A stretch of DNA of 64,000 bases from an uncultured Methanobrevibacter sp. Its GTDB lineage: Archaea > Methanobacteriota > Methanobacteria > Methanobacteriales > Methanobacteriaceae. A model generated the notes under the pieces. The model was not told the origin of the DNA. It ran no database searches and worked only from the letters and a program-made list of their open reading frames with translations. The position numbers and the translations under genes are program-made. Below, piece by piece: positions 51,137 through 60,388 of the stretch. The first letter of the stretch is position 1. Every line of letters begins with the position of its first letter. The stretch is from NCBI RefSeq assembly GCF_902764455.1, contig NZ_CACWVY010000010.1:45609-109608 (forward strand). Direction: 5' to 3'.

Positions 51137-52002
51137 TCTATCTTAATTCGTTGTTTTTTACTGGTTTTCAAGGAAATTATTGTAATTTCAGGTTTACAGT
51201 TAATTCTTATTCTGAAGGAATTTGTACCAAGGCCTTTACTTGTGTATTGAGTCATGTTTCCAACTTTGTAAAGTCCAACCGGATATTTTGTTGAGTTTGG
51301 TCCTCTGAATGGTGTTGTTTCAAATTTTGGAATTATAAACTGTCCTCCGTGGGAATGGCCTGAAATCTGAAGGTCAAATAATCCTGTTTGGGAAGATTCA
51401 TTGGCGAAATCTGGCTCATGAGCAAGTAAAATGCTTGGAATACCTTTTGGAAGTTTAGCGATTACTTCATCCAGGTTGTCTGCACAGACTGTACAGCTGT
51501 CCACACCACAGATATTTAGACAGTCTTCACCCTTTTTAAGAGTATAAACATCATTGCTCAGGTCAACTATCTCTGAATTTTTAAATATTGTCCTTATTTT
51601 TTCAGCACTCATCCAATGGTCATGATTTCCCAAAACTCCAAATTTGCCGTATGGGGCTTCAAGTTTCTTCAGAGATTTTTCAAGGCTTTCATCATAATCA
51701 TGTAGGTTGTATGAAAAATAATCTCCGGTCAATGTAATCAAATCAACATTTAAAGTATTGACGTAATCTACAAGTTCATCCAAATATTCCGGATTAATCC
51801 ATTGGCCTAAATGAATATCAGTCAGATTTAAAATCCTGAAATTGTTAAAATTCCAACCTAAATCTTTTAGTTCAATGTCTATTTCGACCAAATCTATTTC
51901 CTTTTCATTAAACTTTTTGTCCGGCAGTGAAAATGTAATTGCGTCTTGAATTCCCTGGCGGATTTTCATGCCTTGCGGACGTTCAACATCTTCGTCTTTC
52001 AT
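51133..52002 (-). CDS. Metallophosphoesterase (YkuE/UDP-diacylglucosamine hydrolase-like)
   Basis: A 289-residue calcineurin-like phosphoesterase. The five metal-binding blocks are visible: [33 protein letters not shown] and SGHSHGGQF. No signal peptide or TM helix precedes the domain, unlike YkuE. The substrate is unknown. It overlaps the next gene (alkaline-phosphatase fold) by 4 bases, suggesting joint phosphoester metabolism at the envelope (inference). It is divergent from the YchF-like gene, with a 76-base spacer. Confidence 0.87.
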   Translation of the reverse strand: MKDEDVERPQGMKIRQGIQDAITFSLPDKKFNEKEIDLVEIDIELKDLGWNFNNFRILNLTDIHLGQWINPEYLDELVDYVNTLNVDLITLTGDYFSYNLHDYDESLEKSLKKLEAPYGKFGVLGNHDHWMSAEKIRTIFKNSEIVDLSNDVYTLKKGEDCLNICGVDSCTVCADNLDEVIAKLPKGIPSILLAHEPDFANESSQTGLFDLQISGHSHGGQFIIPKFETTPFRGPNSTKYPVGLYKVGNMTQYTSKGLGTNSFRIRINCKPEITIISLKTSKKQRIKIE

Positions 52003-52078
52003 TATTATAATAATTATTTCTGAAACTATTTATAATTTTAAATACATACATTTAGATGTTATTATAAAAGTGATTATT

Positions 52079-53269
52079 ATGCTTCAAATTGCAGTTTGTG
52101 GAAAACCAAATGTTGGAAAATCATCTTTTTTCAATTCAGCAACAGCATCTGCTGTGGAAATGGCAAATTATCCATTTACAACAATTGATGCAAACAAGGC
52201 TGTTGCGCATGTTATTAAAGATTGTCCATGTAAGGAATTGGGTGTTACATGCAATCCTCACAATTCAATTTGTATTGATGGAAAAAGATTACTTCCGATT
52301 GAATTGATTGATGTTGCAGGATTGGTTCCTGGAGCACATGAAGGAAAAGGATTAGGTAATAAGTTTTTAGACGATTTAATGCAAGCTAAAGTATTCATTA
52401 ATGTTATTGATGCTTCCGGTTCAACAGACCTTGAAGGAAATCCGGTTGACCCTGGAAGTCATGATCCTCTTGATGATTTGGAATTTTTGGAAAATGAAAT
52501 CGTAATGTGGATGTATGGAATATTGTCCAAAAATTGGGTAAGGCTCATAAGAAAAGTAGGTGCTGAACACTTGGATATTGCAAAAGTATTGTATGACCAG
52601 CTGTCAGGTACCGGAATAGCTATTGAAGATATTATTGAAGCAAAAAGAACAGTTGAGCCTGATTACAATAAATGGGAAGAAGAAGACCTGATTGAACTTA
52701 CAAGAAATATCCTGCACATTGCAAAACCGATGATGATTATTGCAAACAAAGCCGACCTGCCTACATCAAAGGAAAACATAGAAAGAATCAAAGAAAAATA
52801 TCCGAATGTTATTGCAACTTCTGCAGAATCTGAAATTGCTCTTGTAAGGGCTGCTGAAGCTGGTTTAATCAGCTATATGTCTGGTGATGATCATTTTGAC
52901 ATTTTAAAACCTGACGAGTTAAATCCAAATCAACTTAAAGCTCTTGAATATATTCAGACAAACATTTTGGATGTTTATGGAAGTACAGGTGTACAGGATG
53001 CTTTAAATTATGGAATTTTTGAACTCTTAGACAGGATTGTCGTATATCCTGTTCAGGATGAGAATAAATATACTGACCAGAAAGGTAATGTCCTGCCTGA
53101 TGGATTTCTGGTTCCTAAAGGTTCAACACCTAAGGAACTGGCATATATTGTCCACACAGATATCGGAGACAAGTTCATGCATGCAGTTGATGCAAGAAAG
53201 AAAATGCGTGTAGCCAGTGATTATGAGCTCCAGGACGGAGACATTATCAGTATAGTGACTAGAGGTTAA
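52079..53269 (+). CDS. YchF/Obg-like GTP-binding protein with TGS domain
   Basis: A 396-residue GTPase/ATPase of the Obg-HflX group, archaeal YchF-like. G1 is [10 protein letters not shown]3 [20 protein letters not shown]4 IIANKAD. The C-terminal ~80 residues form a TGS domain ending [14 protein letters not shown]. The role is probably in ribosome or stress-related control. The frame extends upstream to 51968, but ATG 52079 (AAAGTGATT upstream) matches the family N-terminus [12 protein letters not shown] hairpin terminator overlaps its end. Confidence 0.92.
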   Translation: MLQIAVCGKPNVGKSSFFNSATASAVEMANYPFTTIDANKAVAHVIKDCPCKELGVTCNPHNSICIDGKRLLPIELIDVAGLVPGAHEGKGLGNKFLDDLMQAKVFINVIDASGSTDLEGNPVDPGSHDPLDDLEFLENEIVMWMYGILSKNWVRLIRKVGAEHLDIAKVLYDQLSGTGIAIEDIIEAKRTVEPDYNKWEEEDLIELTRNILHIAKPMMIIANKADLPTSKENIERIKEKYPNVIATSAESEIALVRAAEAGLISYMSGDDHFDILKPDELNPNQLKALEYIQTNILDVYGSTGVQDALNYGIFELLDRIVVYPVQDENKYTDQKGNVLPDGFLVPKGSTPKELAYIVHTDIGDKFMHAVDARKKMRVASDYELQDGDIISIVTRG

Positions 53270-53292
53270 ATCCTCTACTTTTTTTATTTTTA
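53260..53292 (+). terminator. Terminator of the YchF-like gene
   Basis: TAGAGG (53260-53265) pairs with CCTCTA (53272-53277), followed by a T-run (CTTTTTTTATTTTTAAG). The stem spans the stop codon. Confidence 0.6.
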
Positions 53293-53300
53293 AGATTTTC

Positions 53301-53870
53301 ATGGTAAAATTAACTAAGGAGTTAAATCCCGAAGAATTCGCTCAATACTATTTTTTAAAAGAAGAGCTAAAAGACTTTTGCAAATCCGAAGGATTAAAAG
53401 TAAGCGGCAGCAAGCAAGATTTGGAAAACCGTATTGTTCATTATTTAAAAACCGGTGAAGAGTTAGAAGAACCGGTTGTAAAGAAATCTTCAATTAAAGC
53501 AACATCTGAAATTACATTGGATTCTAAATTGGGTGAAAATTTTAAGTGCAGTGAAGATAAAAGATTATTTTTTGAAAAAGAAATAGGCTCTGGCTTTAAA
53601 TTTAAGGTTAAATTTCAAAAATGGCTGAAATCAAATCCTGATAAAACCTATCGTGATGCAGTTGCGGCATATCATGAAATTCAAAATTCAAATGAAAAAA
53701 CTGAAATAGGCAAACAGTTTCAGTATAATCAATACATTAGGGATTTCTTCCAGAACAATGATGATAAGTCATTGGATGATGCAATTAAATGCTGGAAATA
53801 CAAAAAATCTCTTAAAGGCCATAACAAATATGAAAAAAGCGATTTGGAGATATTAAATGAAAAAAGTTAA
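53301..53870 (+). CDS. SAP domain protein with DUF6434-like region
   Basis: A 189-residue soluble protein. Residues ~15-52 form a SAP-type helix-turn-helix (FLKEELKDFCKSEGLKVSGSKQDLENRI), a DNA/RNA-binding motif. The rest (80-189) has the FxKEIGSGFKFKVKFQKWLKSNP pattern of DUF6434, usually found next to SAP. The function is unknown. Its end overlaps the next gene by 14 bases. Confidence 0.8.
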   Translation: MVKLTKELNPEEFAQYYFLKEELKDFCKSEGLKVSGSKQDLENRIVHYLKTGEELEEPVVKKSSIKATSEITLDSKLGENFKCSEDKRLFFEKEIGSGFKFKVKFQKWLKSNPDKTYRDAVAAYHEIQNSNEKTEIGKQFQYNQYIRDFFQNNDDKSLDDAIKCWKYKKSLKGHNKYEKSDLEILNEKS

Positions 53871-54171
53871 GATTACCGTCATGAGAAAAGTTAGGCATGA
53901 TGATTTGATTGAAAAATACGAAAATCCTCTGGAACATGAGTGTGATGTTGATGAAGGCCAGGTTTTCATTGCAAATGGCTGGATGAAACCTGATAACTTC
54001 TGTGATAGTGCTTGGGAGAGCCTTTCACCATTTGTATTGGCATTGGCTAACGGAGCCAGTGATTTTTACGATGGATGGATGAAAAATAAAAAATCAGCTA
54101 TGATATCCTGCAATGACGGATTTCGTCCGGTAAGTTTTCTTTTGGAAACTATGGAAGAGGATGCAGATTAA
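53857..54171 (+). CDS. TIGR04076 family small protein
   Basis: A 104-residue protein with KVKITVMRKVRHDDLIEKY at the N-terminus, a conserved SLSPFVLALANGASDFYDGWM middle section, and SCNDGFRPVSFLLE near the C-terminus, matching the TIGR04076 family of unknown function. It contains two or three cysteines that could bind metal. It overlaps the SAP gene by 14 bases and is followed 15 bases later by the permease, so co-transcription is likely. Confidence 0.78.
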   Translation: MKKVKITVMRKVRHDDLIEKYENPLEHECDVDEGQVFIANGWMKPDNFCDSAWESLSPFVLALANGASDFYDGWMKNKKSAMISCNDGFRPVSFLLETMEEDAD

Positions 54172-54186
54172 TTAAGCAATGATAAA

Positions 54187-55200
54187 ATGGGTAAATTTAG
54201 TGAGAAACTTTCTGATTTTGCAAAAAATGAGATAATATTTGTCATATCATTAATATTGGCCATTATTTCTTGTTTTTTTGTCAAACCCAGTTTTAATTAT
54301 TTAAATTACATTAATTGGGATACAATCATATTGCTTTTTGTAATCATGCTTATTGTGGAAGTTCTTAAAAATTTGTCTATTTTTGAGTTATTGGTTCGCA
54401 GATTGCTGATTAAAATCCTAAACACCCGTCAGCTTGTATTGCTTTTGGTTTTTATTGTTTTTTTAAGTTCCATATTTATTACCAATGATGTTTCGTTAAT
54501 TATATTTGTGCCATTTGCTATTTTGGCTTTAGAAAAAGTTGACAGACTTGATTTGATAATATTTACAGTCTCTTTACAGACTATTGCAGCCAATATCGGA
54601 TGTATGGTCCTTCCTATTGGAGCTCCTCATAATATTGTTTTGTACACATCATCAAATATTCCATTCGAATCCTTTTTCATGATACTTCTTCCTTATATCA
54701 TAGTGTCTGCAATATTCCTGTTTGCATTGTCATTTTTTATTAAAAAAGAGAGTATTTCACATCCTAAAATGGAAAATGTTAATGTAAGTCATGAAAATTT
54801 CTTTAAAAAGGTATTTTTCGGTGTGGATTATTATCTGCTTTTAACTTTCATTGCATTATTTATTCTGATTGGCAATCTGGAAAACATTGCATTTTTTAAT
54901 TTGTTTTTTAAACAGTGGATAACGGGCAATGAAGTTTTATGCGGCGTTGTTTCATCTCAGATAATTTCCAATGTTCCTGCTGCAATTCTGCTGAGCGGTT
55001 TCAGCAATAACTATGAAGCTATTATTGTAGGAATTAATCTGGGCGGATTTGGAACCCTTATTGCATCTATGGCAAATCTGATTTCCTATAAAATCATTGT
55101 CCGTGAGCATAAGGATTTTAAAATTAAGTATTTATTTGTATTCACGATTTTAAATGTTGTTCTTTTAGTAATTTTGTTGGGTGTTTGTTTTTTAATTTAG
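54187..55200 (+). CDS. SLC13/ArsB-type anion permease
   Basis: A 337-residue membrane transporter of the citrate/ArsB/NhaD (IT) superfamily with about nine helices. Paired inverted-repeat motifs TNDVSLIIFVPFAIL and ISNVPAAILLSGF are the substrate-binding hairpins. It is shorter than typical (~400-430 residues) members. The substrate is probably a dicarboxylate, phosphate-like or arsenite anion; it cannot be chosen from sequence. It starts 15 bases after the TIGR04076 gene. A 10-bp hairpin terminator lies after the stop. Confidence 0.8.
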   Translation: MGKFSEKLSDFAKNEIIFVISLILAIISCFFVKPSFNYLNYINWDTIILLFVIMLIVEVLKNLSIFELLVRRLLIKILNTRQLVLLLVFIVFLSSIFITNDVSLIIFVPFAILALEKVDRLDLIIFTVSLQTIAANIGCMVLPIGAPHNIVLYTSSNIPFESFFMILLPYIIVSAIFLFALSFFIKKESISHPKMENVNVSHENFFKKVFFGVDYYLLLTFIALFILIGNLENIAFFNLFFKQWITGNEVLCGVVSSQIISNVPAAILLSGFSNNYEAIIVGINLGGFGTLIASMANLISYKIIVREHKDFKIKYLFVFTILNVVLLVILLGVCFLI

Positions 55201-55226
55201 CTTGTGGTGTTAAAAAAAAGTGTTAA

Positions 55227-55249
55227 TGAAAAATTAGATTAATTTTTCA
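55227..55249. terminator. Terminator between the permease and the convergent small gene
   Basis: TGAAAAATTA (55227-55236) pairs perfectly with TAATTTTTCA (55240-55249) over a 3-base loop; it covers the stop codon of the minus-strand gene and is flanked by T-runs on either strand. Confidence 0.6.
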
Positions 55250-55462
55250 TCTAAGTCTTACATAAGCATCATACGCTGCAAATATACAGAATAATAAGTC
55301 AATAATTCTGACAATCCAGTGTTGGAATATGAATGTTGCAATAACGCCTAGTAAAATCCATATGACTAAAAATATTACTCCAGTCTTATATTTATTAGCA
55401 ATAATTTGACCCAAACCTGGAACTAAAAAGGACAATACTGCTCCAATAATTGCTTTTAACAT
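55247..55462 (-). CDS. Small TM2-like membrane protein
   Basis: A 71-residue protein, MLKAIIGAVLSFLVPGLGQII followed by ANKYKTG and two hydrophobic helices. The 'FLVPGLGQI...G' opening resembles small TM2-type membrane proteins common in archaea. It ends AAYDAYVRLR. The frame continues upstream to 55735 but there it overlaps the next gene antisense; ATG 55462 with GGAAG upstream is the likely start. Function unknown. Confidence 0.7.
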   Translation of the reverse strand: MLKAIIGAVLSFLVPGLGQIIANKYKTGVIFLVIWILLGVIATFIFQHWIVRIIDLLFCIFAAYDAYVRLR

Positions 55463-55577
55463 ATTTTTTCTTCCATTTTTTTCAATTAATGTAATTTTTA
55501 TATGGATTAATTTATAAAGTTTTTCACTGATTAATTTGTTGGAAAATTTTTTATTTATTGGAATTATAATTATTTCT

Positions 55578-56123
55578 ATGAACGGCAGTGAAATGTATGA
55601 TGATTTTTCAAATGTGATTTCCGGTGAGGAATATGTCTCTTCACAGTCTATTCTTGATATCTTAAAAAAATATTGCGAAACCATTTCAGTATTCGATTTG
55701 ATGGCAGTTAATGCGGAAATGATGGAAGAAAGCAAATACGTTCAGGACAGCTATAAAAAGAAAAGTCACGGCGTTTATGCCAAATATTTTTTGGGCCGCA
55801 TCAAGGATGTTCACAGCGATAATACCCATCATGACAAGAAAGTTAATAAGGAAGAGTTCATCGATGCGGTTGCTACATTGAAATCATATCATGATGTGGA
55901 ATCATTCACTTCAAAAACTAAATTTCCGTTAATATATGGAATTATTTCACTGTATACCACATTTGTTTTGGAGGAACCGATTCATCCGGTAGGCACTCCC
56001 TTTCCAGGATCTTTGGAAGTTGAAGAAAAAGACGGAAAATTCTATTGTCCTGTAAAGGATGCAAATCTTGAATCTCCAAATGCAGTTTGTAAAATGTGCA
56101 TTGCAGAGCAGCTTGAATTTTAG
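55578..56123 (+). CDS. DUF2115 (UPF0305) family protein
   Basis: A 181-residue soluble protein of the archaeal UPF0305/DUF2115 family, with LKKYCETISVFDLM near the start, a SKTKFPLIYGIISLYTTFVLEEPIHPVGTPFPG core and a CPVKDANLESPNAVCKMCIAEQ tail whose cysteines may bind a metal. The function is unknown. ATG 55578 is used; the frame is open to 55536 and ATG 55593 is an alternative. Confidence 0.8.
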   Translation: MNGSEMYDDFSNVISGEEYVSSQSILDILKKYCETISVFDLMAVNAEMMEESKYVQDSYKKKSHGVYAKYFLGRIKDVHSDNTHHDKKVNKEEFIDAVATLKSYHDVESFTSKTKFPLIYGIISLYTTFVLEEPIHPVGTPFPGSLEVEEKDGKFYCPVKDANLESPNAVCKMCIAEQLEF

Positions 56124-56130
56124 ATTTTTT

Positions 56131-56233
56131 ACATTAACGGCTATGTTTTAGCCATTTTTAGCCTATTTTGATTTGGGGATATATATCCTTGTTTTTAATC
56201 AACTTTGATTTTTCAGATGCTTGATGTTAATGT
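56131..56233 (+). repeat. 103-bp repeat element, copy 1 (left of MATE gene)
   Basis: This element begins ACATTAACGGCT and ends GTTAATGT, so its outer 8 bases form perfect terminal inverted repeats. It contains the 12-bp palindrome GGATATATATCC. A same-length copy lies at 57711-57813, in the same orientation, on the other side of the MATE gene; 41 of the first 12 and last 45 bases match in the two ends and core (about two-thirds identity overall). Confidence 0.75.
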
Positions 56234-56345
56234 CAGTTCCAGTTAAATTAAGAATACTTTTGTCTGAAACTCTCATTTAATTGAATGGATTTTCATTTAT
56301 AAATAGGCTTATATTATATAAAGTGTATATTTAACATTGATAAAT

Positions 56346-57707
56346 ATGGCTAATAAAAATGTCGAGTTAATGAGGGGAGAGCCGGAAATTGCAATTAAAA
56401 AACTAGCAATTCCCATTATGATATCAATGATTTTAACAGCATCATATAATATTATTGATGGTGTTTGGGTTGCAGGGCTCGGTCAGGCGGCTATTGCAGG
56501 TATTGGTTTTGTAACTCCTATTTTCATGATTTTAAATGGATTTAGTGTTGGACTTGGAAACGGTGCAACAAGCAGTATCAGTCGTGCTGTCGGAGCTAAA
56601 AATCATGAAAAGGCAAGTAAATCGGCAGCTCATTCTCTTTTGATATTTTTACTAGCTTCAATTGTGTTGACAGTAACATTGCTTTTAATTCAAAAGCCTT
56701 TGCTTGAGACTTACGGTGCAAACGACCAGTCACTGGTTGAAGCAATCAACTATGCAACTCCTCTGTTTTCAGGATTGTTCGCATTCATGTTTGCAAACGG
56801 CGCAAGCGGTATTCTTCGTGGTGAAGGTGATATGAAAAGGGCAATGTATGCTATTATCGTTTCTGTGATTTTGAATTTTATTTTGGATCCTATTTTCATT
56901 TATGTTTTAAATCTTGGTTCAGCAGGAGCTTCCCTTGCAACAATCGTAAGTTCAATGGGTTCTGCATTTGTTATCATGTACTGGATTTTAATAAAAAAAG
57001 ACACTTATGTCGATGTCAATCTGAGGGATTTTAAGTTTGAATGGGAAATTGCCAAAGATATTTTAAAAGTGGGTATTCCTGCTTCTCTGGATATGTTCAT
57101 GATGTCTCTTGCAATGAGCTTCTATTTAATATTTATTTCATCAATCGGCGGTGAATATGGTATTGCGGCATTCACATCAGGCCAAAGATTGTACTTATTC
57201 GGTATAATGCCTTTAACTGCAATTGCAAGTGCGGTTGCCGCTGTCAGCGGAAGTGCTTATGGTGCTAGAAATTGGGATTATCTTTCAAGAACCCATATTT
57301 ACGGTACCAAATTCGCACTTATGATTTCAGTGGTAATTACAATGATACTTGTAATATTTGCACCTCAGTTATCAATGATTTTTGCATATACTCCTGAAAC
57401 TGCTCCGTTAATTCCGGAAATTACTAATTTCCTAAGGATTGCTTCATTCGGTTTGCTTCTGGTTGGAATCGGTATGCCTTCAAGTTTTTTATACCAGGGA
57501 ATCGGCCGTGGAACAACAAGTCTTGCATGGACAATCATAAGGGAACTGATTTTTACTGTAAGTTTCACTTATCTTTTTGGAATTGTATTTAACTGGGGTT
57601 TGACTGGTATCTGGATGGGTCTTGCTGTAGGTAGGATGCTAGCGTCAATTTTAAACTTCACATATGCAAGATACACAATCAACAAGTTAAAAACAACTAT
57701 GAATTAG
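56346..57707 (+). CDS. MATE-family efflux transporter
   Basis: A 453-residue multidrug and toxic compound extrusion protein with 12 predicted helices in two halves. The first half has IPIMISMILTASYNIIDGVWV and GNGATSSISRAVGAKNHEKA; the second has ASLDMFMMSLAMSFYL and AVSGSAYGARNWD. It probably exports cationic compounds using a sodium or proton gradient. ATG 56346 is used, with TTG 56337 as a weaker in-frame start. It is bracketed by the 103-bp repeats and has a TATA-like TTTATAAATAGG about 50 bases upstream. Confidence 0.92.
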   Translation: MANKNVELMRGEPEIAIKKLAIPIMISMILTASYNIIDGVWVAGLGQAAIAGIGFVTPIFMILNGFSVGLGNGATSSISRAVGAKNHEKASKSAAHSLLIFLLASIVLTVTLLLIQKPLLETYGANDQSLVEAINYATPLFSGLFAFMFANGASGILRGEGDMKRAMYAIIVSVILNFILDPIFIYVLNLGSAGASLATIVSSMGSAFVIMYWILIKKDTYVDVNLRDFKFEWEIAKDILKVGIPASLDMFMMSLAMSFYLIFISSIGGEYGIAAFTSGQRLYLFGIMPLTAIASAVAAVSGSAYGARNWDYLSRTHIYGTKFALMISVVITMILVIFAPQLSMIFAYTPETAPLIPEITNFLRIASFGLLLVGIGMPSSFLYQGIGRGTTSLAWTIIRELIFTVSFTYLFGIVFNWGLTGIWMGLAVGRMLASILNFTYARYTINKLKTTMN

Positions 57708-57710
57708 TTA

Positions 57711-57813
57711 ACATTAACGGCTGAGATTTTGCTTTAATGACTTGTTTTGGCTTTGGGCATATATATCCCCAATCTTAATCAGCTTTGATTTTTCAAATGC
57801 TTTTCGTTAATGT
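57711..57813 (+). repeat. 103-bp repeat element, copy 2 (right of MATE gene)
   Basis: Same length as copy 1, same ends (ACATTAACGGCT ... GTTAATGT), same central ATATATATCC palindrome core (here GGGCATATATATCCCC), and the same TTAATC-AGCTTTGATTTTTCAAATGC-type segment. It starts 4 bases after the MATE stop codon. Confidence 0.75.
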
Positions 57814-57862
57814 AATTTCCCGTTAATTATTTTCATAGGTGATGCTTGAAGTATCAGGATTA

Positions 57863-58636
57863 TTATTCAACAACGAAATCTGCTTCATTTTTCTTTTGGT
57901 GCGAATACCAGATGGCATTTTCAATTAAAAATTGCTTTGCCAGATAGATGATTATCTCATCACTTTCGCCTTTTGTTTCCATTTCATTTTCAATCCTTTC
58001 ATACAGCCAGAACATTCTCAAATATTCCTGGCTTTTGCTTGAAAGAGACATCTTTCCATAGTAGTTTGCAAGCAATATTGTCACTACCGATGAAAGACCG
58101 ACTGCAATTTTCAGTATTGTACGAATCTGATTCGCAGTGTCTGTGTTTGCAGGTGAAAATAACATGCAGATTTCAAAAATCAGTGTAAATCCGTAAACAG
58201 ATACGGTTGCATATAATGCAATTTTTTCCCAGCGGTCGTTTCTTTGTTTTTTGGATTTAGCATCTTTGTATGCGTTCTTGTGATAATTTTTCTGGTCTAT
58301 TACCCAACATTCCTTAATAAGTTCATTAGTTGCGGATGTTTTAGGCAATTCTGAAAGAATTTCTTTAATCATTGGAATTCTTATATCTGTAAACCATGGT
58401 AAAAGTTCGCTTACAGACTGTTCTGTCCCTGATTTCATGAGATAATATTTAACACGAAGCGTTTCTGCAACCACTCGGTAATCTATATATTTTTTGTGAA
58501 AGCTTTCTTTTTGTGAGCGTTTGTAAAGATAGTACAGCGCTATGATTAAAAACATTATCGCAAAAATCATCAGGTGCTGTTCGACCTCATCGTATATAAG
58601 AAAGCAGAGTACAATCGTTGCGGTGTTGATTGACAT
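57863..58636 (-). CDS. SLATT-like two-TM protein, N-terminus in another frame
   Basis: The open frame encodes 257 residues, but it begins inside the protein: reading upstream continues with HIEEEITDPTLIEIDRLFGV and no start codon. The first visible part has two TM helices (8-30), then RVVAETLRVKYYLM, a middle with WEKIALYATVSVYG plus AVGLSSVVTILLANYYGKM (TM), and a helical tail ending EYLRMFWLYERIENEM...FLIENAIWYSHQKKNEADFVVE. This pattern matches SLATT (SMODS/SLOG-associating 2TM) effector domains, predicted pore-formers linked to defence. No SMODS cyclase or SLOG gene is nearby. The original start is ATG 58803, separated by a one-base frame break near 58755. Confidence 0.6.
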   Translation of the reverse strand: MSINTATIVLCFLIYDEVEQHLMIFAIMFLIIALYYLYKRSQKESFHKKYIDYRVVAETLRVKYYLMKSGTEQSVSELLPWFTDIRIPMIKEILSELPKTSATNELIKECWVIDQKNYHKNAYKDAKSKKQRNDRWEKIALYATVSVYGFTLIFEICMLFSPANTDTANQIRTILKIAVGLSSVVTILLANYYGKMSLSSKSQEYLRMFWLYERIENEMETKGESDEIIIYLAKQFLIENAIWYSHQKKNEADFVVE

Positions 58637-58731
58637 ATATAAAAGAGTATTATGATGTTTTTGGGAATGATTAATGCTTAAATGGTCTGCAACGCCAAAA
58701 AGTCTGTCTATTTCTATTAATGTCGGATCTG

Positions 58732-58803
58732 TTATTTCCTCTTCAATGTGGGCGTGCTTTCACATTTCTCAACTTCTTTTTCAAAGTCTTCCTTAAAAAT
58801 CAT
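58732..58803 (-). pseudogene. Detached N-terminal start of the SLATT-like gene
   Basis: A short open frame MIFKEDFEKEVEKCESTPT, then LKRK, ending at 58732. The following sequence in the next frame continues the longer protein (HIEEEITDP...). The break at about 58755-58765 is consistent with one base lost or gained in the GCACGCCC stretch. It shows where the gene normally starts. Confidence 0.6.
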
Positions 58804-58826
58804 AATGCTCAAATTCTTCTGAATAA

Positions 58827-59225
58827 CTATTTATCAAGTAAATCAGCCAATTTGTTTGCAATAAATACACAGCAGTCAACACAAGGGGATTTGTCTTCTC
58901 CGTTGTTTGTTATTGTACCGCAGCAGACACTTCCATATTCTGCTTTAAATGCGTTAAAAATCTCTTTTGCATTGGCTTTAATTTCTGAAGGGTCATCCAA
59001 TATTAATCCGTTGGCCATTAATGCACCTGTAACGGCACCGCATGTTCCTTCATCAAATGTTCCGCCCATTCCTCCTGCAAATCCGCAGGCCAGTTTCACC
59101 ATTTCTGCCTGTGTGATATCGACGTTGGCTGTTTCACAAAGAGCCATTAAAGTAGACTCGGAACAACTTTTAAATTCCCGGTATTCTCTGATTTTTTCCT
59201 CTAAAATTTTTTTATCAAGTTTCAT
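58827..59225 (-). CDS. C_GCAxxG_C_C family redox protein
   Basis: A 132-residue protein with the family's spaced cysteines: SCSESTLMAL (C), KLACGFAGGMGGTFDEGTCGAVTGAL (two C), VCCGTITN (CC) and CVDCCVFIANKLADLL (C..CC). Members are small redox-active proteins found in anaerobes, sometimes with selenocysteine. GGGAGATTG precedes ATG 59225. It is transcribed away from cfbD. The physiological partner is unknown. Confidence 0.9.
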   Translation of the reverse strand: MKLDKKILEEKIREYREFKSCSESTLMALCETANVDITQAEMVKLACGFAGGMGGTFDEGTCGAVTGALMANGLILDDPSEIKANAKEIFNAFKAEYGSVCCGTITNNGEDKSPCVDCCVFIANKLADLLDK

Positions 59226-59314
59226 AAAAACAATCTCCCTATAATAAGTTAATTAATTTTATTAACAACAAATTTTAAATAATTATTTATTAAAATTTGT
59301 GAGTTGATAAAAAA

Positions 59315-60388
59315 ATGCATCCGAGACCAAGTCCAATTGCAGCATCTCTTTACACATTAAGGGACATGAACGTTGATGTTATTGTTATGCACGGGCCGAA
59401 CGGTTGCTGTTTTAGAACTGGCAGGCTTTTAGAAAGTGACGGCGTTAGAGTTCTAACAACAGCAATGGCAGAAAATGATTTTATATTAGGTGCAGGCGAA
59501 AAACTTGAAGAAACTTTAGTTAAGGCTTATGACATGTTTAATCCAAAATTGATGGGTGTTGTAGGTACCTGTGCAAGTATGATTATCGGTGAAGATTTAA
59601 AAGAGGCTATATCTAATGCCGACTTGCCTTGTACTGTAATTCCTGTTGAATCCCATGGGGGATCAGGGGAAGGCGACAATACTGTTGGGGCCATAATGGT
59701 TCTGGAATCTGCTGTTGAATGCGGAGTGATACCTCAGCAGGAAGCCGACAGACAAATTCAAATGCTTGAAAAGGCAACAGAAGTTGAAAAAACCCGTGGA
59801 ATGGCACAGGGAAAATACATTAAACCTAACTTCGGAGATTCAAAGGAAAAAGTTGCAAAAATAGTTGTCGGCGCCATTAAGGATGGTAAAAAAGTGGCTT
59901 TTGTCCATAATGCCAAAAAAGAAACAGCATATCTCTTTGCAGATATCATTAACTTTAACTACACTGACATTAACGCTGACAACAAGCCGGTTATTGTAGC
60001 TAATCTGGATGAAAACATAGGTTTGCCAAGAATCAGAGGCCATGCAAAAAATATCAAAGAGGAACTTCCTATGGAAATTGACTGCATTACCGGAGGGCTT
60101 GATGAATATCCGATTACCGCTGATGTGGCGGCAAATTATCTGAAAGATAAGGATTTGGATTTAATTGTGGTATTTGGTGTGCCTCATGCATTTCCAATTG
60201 AAGATTTTGACACGGAATCTGTTGCAATTACTGACGGGCCACGTTTGGTGGAACCTCTTAAAGATTTGGGATATACTCACGTTGTTGCAGAATTGGATGC
60301 CCACTCAAAAACTTTAGGAACTGATGAAATAGTACTTTCAGACTTTGGCGGAATGATTAGAGCAGCTATTGGATGGTTAAACGAATGA
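59315..60388 (+). CDS. cfbD: Ni-sirohydrochlorin a,c-diamide reductive cyclase, catalytic subunit
   Basis: CfbD, a NifD-like subunit that with the iron protein CfbC reduces and cyclises Ni-sirohydrochlorin a,c-diamide to 15,17(3)-seco-F430-17(3)-acid in coenzyme F430 synthesis for methyl-CoM reductase. The 357-residue product has [33 protein letters not shown] and [13 protein letters not shown] (Fe-S cysteines) as in methanogen CfbD. CfbC is not in this window. No nitrogenase genes are nearby. The start has only AT-rich leader. It overlaps hisH by 4 bases (ATGA). Confidence 0.95.
   Translation: MHPRPSPIAASLYTLRDMNVDVIVMHGPNGCCFRTGRLLESDGVRVLTTAMAENDFILGAGEKLEETLVKAYDMFNPKLMGVVGTCASMIIGEDLKEAISNADLPCTVIPVESHGGSGEGDNTVGAIMVLESAVECGVIPQQEADRQIQMLEKATEVEKTRGMAQGKYIKPNFGDSKEKVAKIVVGAIKDGKKVAFVHNAKKETAYLFADIINFNYTDINADNKPVIVANLDENIGLPRIRGHAKNIKEELPMEIDCITGGLDEYPITADVAANYLKDKDLDLIVVFGVPHAFPIEDFDTESVAITDGPRLVEPLKDLGYTHVVAELDAHSKTLGTDEIVLSDFGGMIRAAIGWLNE

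Noticed and set aside
55463..55735. Longer frame of the minus-strand small TM gene
   Set aside because: It runs antisense to the DUF2115 gene, and GGAAG before ATG 55462 gives a clear start.
59315..60388. Nitrogenase NifD
   Set aside because: The sequence matches the CfbD pattern of F430 synthesis and no nif genes are near.
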